Of a stretch of 7,476 nucleotides of DNA, positions 1 to 5,060 are shown one piece after another (the first letter of the stretch is position 1; each line of letters starts with the position of its first letter). Source of the stretch: Bacillota bacterium (lineage in GTDB: Bacteria > Bacillota_E > Sulfobacillia > Sulfobacillales > Sulfobacillaceae); assembly GCA_021802375.1 (NCBI GenBank), contig JAKAAL010000179.1, forward strand, positions 1 to 7,476, read 5' to 3'. The position numbers and the translations under genes are program-made. A model generated the notes under the pieces. The model had not been told where the DNA came from and searched no databases. It saw only the letters and a program-made list of their open reading frames with translations.

Positions 1-1
1 A

Positions 2-604
2 CTGCCCGCGCATCTGGTGGACCACTGGCACGAGACCGGGAAAGTCCGAGCCCTCACCCCGTCATCCCGCACCGTGGTGCCCTATGCCGCATTCCCGCTC
101 ATGTCCCCGGCAGGGCACGAGGTGGGCGCGGTGCTCCGTTGTGCCGGCACCCCCGATCAACAACGGCACCAAATCGGGGCGGGGTTTTCCGTTAAACGCA
201 ATCAAGCAGGATCCCAGCCGACCCAGGGATTCTGGCAATCTCATGACGCGCCCCAAGCTCAAACCCTCGTCTTGGTGGAGGCCCCGATTGACGGCATGGC
301 CCTGTATGCGGCTTTGCTGACAGATCACCGCGACCCCAGTGATTTCGTCATTCGGGCCAGCGCGGGGGAGGCCTTGAATCCGGTGCATTGGACCGGCGAT
401 TGGGCGCACATCGTGACCGCTTTTGACCGGGATACCGCCGGAGAGCGGTTTCATCACACAGTGCGGCAGGCTCATCCGGACCACGATGTGAGACGGCTGA
501 CACCCCCACCGGGTCATAAAGACTGGGCGGAAGCCTGGGCCCAGTGGGTCTCCTCTCGGACCGTGGGCCGGGAACCCGAAGGCGATTATGAACCCGGCGA
601 TTAA
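2..604 (+). CDS. DUF3991/TOPRIM domain protein, 5' end outside window
   Basis: This is the C-terminal part of a DUF3991-TOPRIM protein, a family found on plasmids and integrative elements that resembles the catalytic fold of DnaG primases and topoisomerases; its exact reaction is not established. The frame is open from base 2 and reads LPAHLVDHW into the window, matching the usual DUF3991 opening, so the true start lies upstream. GTG at 17 is only the first possible internal start and has no clear ribosome-binding site. Counting from that GTG, the TOPRIM signature is visible as LVLVEAPIDGMALYAAL (about 84-100, acidic E88 and D92) and AFDRDTAG (135-142, D137 and D139). A family-like PPGHKDWAEAW motif follows at about 164-174. 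The stop is TAA at 602-604. Codon use looks more GC-rich than in the operon at the right end. No gene follows closely, so it is probably the last of its transcription unit. Confidence 0.82.
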   Translation: MPAHLVDHWHETGKVRALTPSSRTVVPYAAFPLMSPAGHEVGAVLRCAGTPDQQRHQIGAGFSVKRNQAGSQPTQGFWQSHDAPQAQTLVLVEAPIDGMALYAALLTDHRDPSDFVIRASAGEALNPVHWTGDWAHIVTAFDRDTAGERFHHTVRQAHPDHDVRRLTPPPGHKDWAEAWAQWVSSRTVGREPEGDYEPGD

Positions 605-748
605 TGCCGTATGCCTCCCGAAGCACTGTAAGAAAACAATAGAGTGTCCGCAGGGTTGGAGTGTTGTAATCCGCGGACCTGGAATTTTGCGCCCACGACT
701 TTGAATGGGTGTGTAATCAGACAAAAAGAGAATTCGAATGATTCGTGC

Positions 749-778
749 GGGCGCAGTGGAATTGCTTCCACCGCGCCC
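749..778. repeat. Strong imperfect hairpin in intergenic DNA
   Basis: Arms GGGCGC-A-GTGGAA and TTCCAC-C-GCGCCC pair over 12 bp with one A/C mismatch around a TTGC tetraloop. No U-tract follows on either strand, so it is not a typical intrinsic terminator. It could end transcription of the upstream TOPRIM gene by another route, act as a protein-binding palindrome, or be a relic of a mobile element. Confidence 0.6.
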
Positions 779-881
779 TGATCGTGTAATGGGTCCTGGG
801 CGCGAAGGGATCACGGATCACAATGAGCCGACAAGACGCCATACCCCCCCAACATCACGTCCCCTCGTGTCGTAGTATCCT

Positions 882-903
882 AAAAGAGGAGGAGGAGAGG
901 AGA
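882..903 (+). promoter_or_regulatory. Purine-tract ribosome-binding site
   Basis: Twenty-two consecutive purines contain several overlapping AGGAGG/GGAGG registers (from about 888 to 900) ending 5 bases before ATG at 906. This is an unusually strong Shine-Dalgarno region and is the main reason for accepting the small gene at 906 as real. Confidence 0.7.
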
Positions 904-905
904 TT

Positions 906-1402
906 ATGCTGATTCCCATATGGTATGCGGGATGGGAGCATGCATGCTGTGGGTCAGACATTCGGGTGGAGGACTTTGTGGAGTGGTCGGTGTATTGGGA
1001 ACCGATACAGGACCCCATTCTCAGTGGCAACCCGCCCCATCTCGCAGTGGTATCGGAGACCACTGTGGAGGCGGTCTGGCGGTGGAGGCCGAAACGGCTC
1101 AATGCGGATGGTGTCACCATGGTGATCGAGTGGGGAGATCTCAAAGTCGGTGTGCGGGTGTCGGACCATCCAGATTGGAGTGGCCGGCTCGTCCAAGGTC
1201 AGGGAAAACTCTGGCATGAGCATCATGTGGTGGATCGCATTGCGACATCCGGGGGGTCGTTCGTGCCATTTACTCCTGGCGTCGCACGGACGCCGGACAG
1301 TCCCAATTCGACCGGGACGAACCGTGGATAGCCATCCGTCCGACTGCCGAAGAGCACGCGGGAGATTTTTGTTTTATGGTGGAAATGGACGTTGAGCCGT
1401 GA
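906..1402 (+). pseudogene. DUF6578-like small protein, frame broken at a G6 run
   Basis: The unbroken frame from ATG 906 runs to TAG at 1329-1331 (141 codons). Its N-terminus, MLIPIWYAGWEHACCGSDIR, has the W-x-CCG pattern that I associate with DUF6578, a family of unknown function; this assignment is tentative. After residue 117 the frame reads GGSFVPFTPGVARTPDSPNS, which does not look like a folded protein. A -1 shift at the six G's of 1251-1256 instead gives a protein-like continuation: VVRAIYSWRRTDAGQSQFD, then a stretch with EPWIAIRPTAEEHAGDF and VEMDVEP, ending at TGA 1400-1402. The restored product is about 165 residues and rich in Trp. The break may be a genuine frameshift, slippage during expression, or a lost G in sequencing or assembly. 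The ribosome-binding site is very strong. The gene stands alone and nothing around it suggests a role. Confidence 0.55.
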
Positions 1403-1471
1403 TGATCCCGATGGAGACAGCAAATATTTAGTGGAACACCGAGTCTGGTCGAAGACTTAACTGATTTTCCC

Positions 1472-1491
1472 CCGCTCGTCAGGGCGAGTGG
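1472..1491. repeat. Small hairpin after the DUF6578-like gene
   Basis: CCGCTCG and CGAGTGG pair over 7 bp (one G-U) around a 6-base loop. There is no U-tract beyond a TTTATT at 1500-1505, so it is at best a weak terminator for the gene ending at 1402. Confidence 0.3.
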
Positions 1492-1532
1492 CTGGGTATG
1501 TTTATTGGGCAGAGGTCATCTGATGAAATAGC

Positions 1533-1624
1533 TCAGACTGAGTGCTCGCCGGCCCGCCAATCCGCCGACAAGCGACGCGTATGGAGGCCCAGGATCTTTG
1601 AGGATAAATTGGGGATGTGTATTT
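1533..1624 (-). pseudogene. C-terminal remnant of DUF4338 (DruA-like) gene
   Basis: Read on the minus strand from 1619, this segment encodes HIPNLSSKILGLHTRRLSAD followed by WRAGEHSV and TGA at 1535-1533. The first part closely resembles the stretch that follows the NN-x-RFLIL motif in DUF4338 proteins, the family of Druantia DruA. It is therefore the continuation of the fragment at 3626-3865, separated from it by the insertion sequence. Even with the element and one target copy removed, the two parts do not join in frame: two bases (1621-1620) stand between the AAA codon and the HIPNL frame. No family-like sequence is seen past the stop, so the C-terminal end is lost too. Confidence 0.68.
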
Positions 1625-1629
1625 CAGTA
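1625..1629. repeat. Target-site duplication, left copy (CAGTA)
   Basis: CAGTA directly abuts the left inverted end of the insertion sequence and is repeated exactly at 3626-3630, next to the right end. A 5-bp duplication fits the IS1634/IS4-like group. Confidence 0.88.
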
Positions 1630-1642
1630 CTGGAGTTTCGCC
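1630..1642 (+). repeat. Left terminal inverted repeat of the IS
   Basis: CTGGAGTTTCGCC is the exact reverse complement of 3613-3625. After one mismatch a further TTA also matches inward, so the imperfect repeat extends to about 17 bp. Confidence 0.92.
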
Positions 1643-1786
1643 ATTATAAAAATTCAGTGGCTGAAATCCAGGCCTGATAAAGCTTCTGAGACATGGCATG
1701 TGTAAGGTTAGTAAAATATTTCTATTGTTGGCAGGATATTCGGGCATGGACATCGAATATGTCAGGTTAATAGGAGGCGATACCGG

Positions 1787-3568
1787 ATGGCAACGATTAT
1801 GGCTAAACACATTCCCGGGATGAAGGACCCCGTTTATTATTACCAATGGTCTTATCGTGTGAAGCAGAATCCCCGTGATACGGGGAAAGGGCCCGGTTCG
1901 GGCCCGAGTCGAGTCAAGACCGAAACGATTTATTTAGGTACCGCCGACCAAATACGGGATCGGTGCCGTGGGGTCCTTCCGCCTCAAGCGGTGCATGCCA
2001 AGGCTTTTGGGTGGGTGGCCGCCGTGTTGAGCATGGTCGAACAACTCGGGATCGTCTCCGTCGTGGACAGGGTCGTCCCCAAACGGCATCAAGGGCTCAC
2101 TCCCGGAACCTATGTGGCGTTAGGAATTATCGCGAAACTCTGTGCTCCCGACAAGAGTTGGCGAGGATTTGGCCCGTGGATCCAGAAGACCATGGTCCCC
2201 GAACGCTGGGCGTTACCCCCCACTCTCCTGGATTCCCAAAACTTTTGGGATCATTGGGATCTCTTGTGCTCCGAAACCACCGTCTCTCCGACAACGAATG
2301 ATGCGCCCCTCTTGGAAACCGATACGATTTTGCAGATTGAAGAAGCGATTTGGGACACGGTGCAAACCCAGTATCGGATTCGCTTGGACGAAATCTTGTA
2401 CGATGCGACGAATTGTTACACGTTTTTTCAGCCGGAAACCGCTGCGAGCGTGGCCCAGCGGGGTCATAACAAAGCGGGACGGGATCACCAACGTCAGATC
2501 GGTCTAGCCTTAGCCGCGACGCGAGAAGGAGGGATTCCCTTGCTGTCATTAGTCTACCGGGGCAATTGCCATGATGCCAAGTTGTTTCCCGAAAGTATGA
2601 CACGGCTTATTCACCGAATTGCCCGACTCCAACAGGATGCGCATCATCTCGTCCTGATCTGTGATCGGGGGAATAATTCGCGGGCGAATTTTGACGCGCT
2701 CCAAGCTCATGCCGCTGACGATTCGCATCCTCTGCGAGTCGATGTGATCGGCGGTTTGGTGGCCGCTCACCATCGTGATTTGCTGAGGAAACCCTTAAAG
2801 GCCTATTCCCAGACACATGAGAATCTTCGTGTCTGGACCGGAAAACGCACGGTCTATGGACTATCTGCGACCGTGGTGATGACCTATCATCCGGGATTGG
2901 CCGCCCGCCAACGGCGGGCGTTGGATCGTCAAATTCAACGGGCTCGTCACGCTTTCCAAGAGTACTGGACCACCCATACCCGGGGATCGTCGGCCACGCG
3001 CTTAACGGGTTTGGCTACCCTGCAAAAGAAATTGCGGGGTGGACGCTTTTGGACCCTCGCCGTGGATGACCAAGACCATCTCCAACTCCGGGCGAACCGT
3101 GCCGCTCGAGCGGCACGGTATCAGGAACACGGAAAACGCTTGCTCTTCTCCACCGATCAATCCTTGTCGGTGGAAGCGATTTTGTCCGCTTATAATCACG
3201 ACAAAGTTCAAGTCGAAGAGGATTTCCGCACTCTGAAGGCTGCGGATTTCATACGGATTCAACCCTTGCGCCATTGGACCGATAGTAAAATTCGGGTTTA
3301 CGCGCTGGTGTGTGTCTTGGCCTTATTGGTGCTGAAGTTGATGATGCGGACCCTTGCCGAGCATCAATGGGGTCTGAGCGCAGCGGTTCTCAAACAGGAG
3401 TTAACGGATATCCAAGAAATTTATCTGCAAATGACTCCCACCACTCTCCACCGCCTATTGACCACGCGTTCCACGATTCAACAACAATTATATGACCTGT
3501 TTCACCTCGATCAGTATGCTCCGAACAACGGTGCCACAACACTACCCTTACACATCGCCAATGGCTGA
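1787..3568 (+). CDS. IS1634-family DDE transposase
   Basis: This 593-residue protein would catalyse cut-and-paste transposition of the surrounding element through an RNase H-like DDE active site. Likely catalytic residues are D206 in LYDATNCYTFF, D293 in LICDRGNNSRANFDAL, and E477 in VQVEEDFRTLK, where E-x6-K (K484) follows the IS4-type rule. The long stretch between the second D and the E matches the large insertion domain of the IS4/IS1634 group. The N-terminal part (about 15-55) holds YYYQWSYRV and TIYLGTADQI segments common in the family. Length is normal for IS1634 transposases and no frame break is seen. ATG 1787 is chosen because AGGAGG at 1772-1777 lies 9 bases upstream; a second in-frame ATG at codon 5 is less well placed. 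It stops with TGA at 3566-3568. Confidence 0.93.
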   Translation: MATIMAKHIPGMKDPVYYYQWSYRVKQNPRDTGKGPGSGPSRVKTETIYLGTADQIRDRCRGVLPPQAVHAKAFGWVAAVLSMVEQLGIVSVVDRVVPKRHQGLTPGTYVALGIIAKLCAPDKSWRGFGPWIQKTMVPERWALPPTLLDSQNFWDHWDLLCSETTVSPTTNDAPLLETDTILQIEEAIWDTVQTQYRIRLDEILYDATNCYTFFQPETAASVAQRGHNKAGRDHQRQIGLALAATREGGIPLLSLVYRGNCHDAKLFPESMTRLIHRIARLQQDAHHLVLICDRGNNSRANFDALQAHAADDSHPLRVDVIGGLVAAHHRDLLRKPLKAYSQTHENLRVWTGKRTVYGLSATVVMTYHPGLAARQRRALDRQIQRARHAFQEYWTTHTRGSSATRLTGLATLQKKLRGGRFWTLAVDDQDHLQLRANRAARAARYQEHGKRLLFSTDQSLSVEAILSAYNHDKVQVEEDFRTLKAADFIRIQPLRHWTDSKIRVYALVCVLALLVLKLMMRTLAEHQWGLSAAVLKQELTDIQEIYLQMTPTTLHRLLTTRSTIQQQLYDLFHLDQYAPNNGATTLPLHIANG

Positions 3569-3612
3569 AACTCTTTAAGCATCACAGTTTCCGGCCTTTC
3601 CCGATCATTAAC

Positions 3613-3625
3613 GGCGAAACTCCAG
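3613..3625 (-). repeat. Right terminal inverted repeat of the IS
   Basis: GGCGAAACTCCAG mirrors the left end exactly. Read on the minus strand, this end and the next bases inward add LEFRR and a TAA stop (3610-3608) to the interrupted DUF4338 fragment. Confidence 0.92.
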
Positions 3626-3630
3626 CAGTA
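3626..3630. repeat. Target-site duplication, right copy (CAGTA)
   Basis: This is an exact copy of the CAGTA at 1625-1629, directly outside the right inverted end. Confidence 0.88.
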
Positions 3631-3865
3631 AAATCAGAAAGCGGATGTTATTCGTCACAAACAGGAGGTGTTCCCGTTGGTGGGAACGGATCCATCCGAT
3701 CCATTGATCTCGGGGCCAGTCCATCCCAGCAGAACCCCATGCCTCATCGACGCAGGTGACATACATCAAGGCCTCGCCGACCATTCCCCGAAATCCTAAA
3801 TAACGATGTTGAGTTATCAACGTACGACACCGTGCCCGCTCATCCGGACGAAGTAGCCGCATCAC
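3626..3865 (-). pseudogene. N-terminal part of DUF4338 (DruA-like) gene, cut by the IS
   Basis: The fragment begins GTG ATG at 3865-3860 and contains family hallmarks of DUF4338, the family of Druantia DruA: LRPDERARCRTLITQHRYLG, then VGEALMYVTCVDEAWG, PRDQWIGW, and VTNNIRFLIL just before the break. In relatives as I recall them, more residues lie between the YV-x-x-VD segment and RD-x-WIGW, so roughly ten residues seem to be missing after VDEAW. An in-frame TGA sits 15 bases upstream of the GTG, and no good ribosome-binding site is seen. The IS end supplies five foreign codons and a stop at 3610-3608. The rest of the gene is at 1533-1624. DUF4338 genes occur both in Druantia defence loci and alone near mobile elements; no other Druantia gene is visible here. 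Confidence 0.75.
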
Positions 3866-3985
3866 CAGGTGTGTTACTCAATGCCTGACAGACTTTTCCC
3901 CAATGTGGGCTGGTTTCATATTCGTTCCGCTATGCCAGCGCAGGCGAAAAAGTCCTCCCTAACATGACTGATAGATCCCATCCGG

Positions 3986-3995
3986 GTTTCGAAAC
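3986..3995. promoter_or_regulatory. 10-bp perfect palindrome GTTTCGAAAC
   Basis: This palindrome lies about 60 bases left of the repeat cluster upstream of the right-hand operon. It could be a binding site for a dimeric regulator, but nothing beyond symmetry and position supports this. Confidence 0.25.
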
Positions 3996-4050
3996 TTTTA
4001 AAGCGGTCCTTGTGAGTGGCCCTATTTCCAACGGAAAATGTTACGCCAGA

Positions 4051-4104
4051 TGATACAATCATGCGAAGTGGTACAATAGGTACAATAAACAAGATGGAAC
4101 AATA
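4051..4104 (+). promoter_or_regulatory. Four GGTACAATA-like repeats in the operon promoter region
   Basis: Copies lie at 4052-4060 (GATACAATC), 4070-4078 and 4079-4087 (both GGTACAATA, directly adjoining) and 4096-4104 (GGAACAATA). Each contains a TACAAT or AACAAT core resembling a -10 hexamer; the first forms TGATACAAT (4051-4059), an extended -10. No convincing TTGACA box is seen at the right distance. The array may be overlapping start sites, a tandem operator, or both. It sits immediately before the first gene of the putative defence operon. Confidence 0.45.
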
Positions 4105-4118
4105 ATGGTGGGTTTGAA

Positions 4119-5060
4119 ATGCCGTTGGAAATTCGAATGAACGCCGATTTCTTGCCAATGCCGCCATGGGCCCAATTTTTCATGGCACTCGGTGAAAACT
4201 TTTCTGATTACTACCACTTGCACGGCGGATCCCTCAAGATGGCTGTGGTTACCCCGGCGCGCAATTTTGTTGCGACTATGTTGGCATTAGGGATCGTTAA
4301 AGCGCGAGCGCAGAAAATTGATTTGGCTAGCTATTTTGAATCTCTGACACATTATCCCAAAGATACCCCGGTCGTCTTGTACAATAGCGGCCGCCGACGC
4401 AACGGCCTGCTCAAAGGCGGTGCGGTTCTGTATGGAACACGTTATGTCAGAGTTCAGGTGCAAAATGAATCAGGGGGAGATTTAACCGAATACATACCGG
4501 AGAAGCGGGCGGAATCTGTGGTTGTACGGGAACGTGCAGCCATTCCAAAACTTCCGAAATCGCAGCGCGGCCGGCGAGCAGAACCTTTTCCGCCAATTTG
4601 GATACCTTTTAGTAACGAGGCTCCATATGGTCCGGAGCGGACCGATGTCATTATTGTTGGCCGCCCAAAAGAACTCGACAAGGAAGCAAGCTGGGAGATA
4701 AGAGCCGCAGAAGGAGACCGCGTTTGTTCCGGGCGAATCCAGGATCTTCTATCGTTAGCCGGATTATCGGGTGTCGGACCCCTATATCACGGTAAAATGG
4801 TCTCGAACAGAATCCGGAAACCTAAACTTCCCACGCCGGATACTGTCGTGCTCTTTTCGGATTCGTCTACGTACGTGCGGCTTGCGGCTAAGGTTAAGAC
4901 TCAGTGCTCAATTGTTGTCATAGACCGACTGTCTTCACATTGCCCGGAAGCGATCCAAAAGTTCAACTCGTCTTATGCCGGGAGAACGGGCGCCAAAGTC
5001 CTATTGCAAGCGGATCCTCCTCCAGGGGTTGAATATCTTGCGTACCAGGAGGAGCACTAA
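4119..5060 (+). CDS. Uncharacterised 313-residue protein, first gene of the operon
   Basis: I do not recognise this protein with confidence. Visible features are MAVVTPARNFVATMLALGIV (41-60), a hydrophobic strand-helix unit; TPVVLYNSGRRRNGLLKGGA (83-102), resembling a small beta domain; a basic, proline-rich linker (about 143-165); DVIIVGRP (176-183); and PDTVVLFSD (240-248) with CSIVVIDR (263-270), which look like alternating strands of a Rossmann-like fold. There is no signal peptide, membrane segment or metal-binding cysteine cluster. The start is uncertain: ATG 4119 has a poor GGTGGG box 6 bases upstream, and in-frame ATG 4137 is an alternative. It ends in a TAATG overlap with the next gene, which implies translational coupling. 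Its size, context and general character suggest the N-terminal half of a DrmE-like (DISARM) protein, but this is a guess. Confidence 0.8.
   Translation: MPLEIRMNADFLPMPPWAQFFMALGENFSDYYHLHGGSLKMAVVTPARNFVATMLALGIVKARAQKIDLASYFESLTHYPKDTPVVLYNSGRRRNGLLKGGAVLYGTRYVRVQVQNESGGDLTEYIPEKRAESVVVRERAAIPKLPKSQRGRRAEPFPPIWIPFSNEAPYGPERTDVIIVGRPKELDKEASWEIRAAEGDRVCSGRIQDLLSLAGLSGVGPLYHGKMVSNRIRKPKLPTPDTVVLFSDSSTYVRLAAKVKTQCSIVVIDRLSSHCPEAIQKFNSSYAGRTGAKVLLQADPPPGVEYLAYQEEH

Larger units (their letters stand above)
605..905. other. Intergenic region, no gene seen
   Basis: This 300-base gap separates the TOPRIM gene from the DUF6578-like gene. I see no credible coding frame on either strand; the open frames here lack good ribosome-binding sites or are antisense to better genes. 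Visible structure includes a strong imperfect hairpin at 749-778, a perfect 7-bp tandem repeat (GGATCAC twice, 808-821), an 8-bp palindrome ATTCGAAT at 732-739, a weak 6-bp inverted repeat GTCCGC/GCGGAC (646-651 with 673-678), and a purine tract serving as ribosome-binding site at the right end. A TAGTAT sequence at 873-878 could be a -10 element but no matching -35 is evident. Confidence 0.5.
1630..3625 (+). mobile_element. Complete IS1634-type insertion sequence, 1996 bp
   Basis: The element is bounded by perfect 13-bp inverted ends (CTGGAGTTTCGCC) and flanked by a 5-bp direct repeat CAGTA. It carries a single long DDE transposase gene with an intact frame. A 157-base left leader holds the ribosome-binding site, and only 57 bases follow the transposase stop. 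Intact ends, transposase and target duplication suggest fairly recent insertion and possible activity. It interrupts a DUF4338 gene on the opposite strand. The family assignment rests on the transposase type, its length, and the size of the duplication. Confidence 0.9.

Noticed and set aside
62..814. Long open frame on the minus strand (250 codons)
   Set aside because: It lies antisense to the TOPRIM gene, whose plus-strand frame has clear family motifs, and it runs into intergenic DNA. Its translation shows no recognisable motif.
1472..1491. Intrinsic terminator after the DUF6578-like gene
   Set aside because: The stem is short, contains a G-U pair and has no U-tract directly after it, so I list it only as a hairpin.
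1502..1846. Minus-strand open frame of 114 codons across the left IS end
   Set aside because: It starts inside the IS antisense to the transposase start and crosses the IS boundary. It reads the DUF4338 remnant in the wrong frame (KYTSPIYPQ instead of HIPNLSSKIL), so it is a chance fusion.
2127..2603. Minus-strand open frame of 158 codons
   Set aside because: It is entirely antisense within the transposase gene, with no ribosome-binding site and no recognisable domain.
3608..3865. Functional Druantia (DruA) defence component
   Set aside because: The gene is cut by an IS, shows a frameshift and an apparent deletion, and no other Druantia genes are visible; it is a relic.
4051..4104. CRISPR-like array or plasmid iterons
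   Set aside because: The repeats are only 9 bp, spacing is irregular, there are no spacers of uniform length and no replication gene nearby; a regulatory role is simpler.
3916..4167. Minus-strand open frame of 83 codons in the region before the operon
   Set aside because: It overlaps the repeat array and the start of the first operon gene on the opposite strand, lacks a ribosome-binding site, and its product resembles nothing I know.
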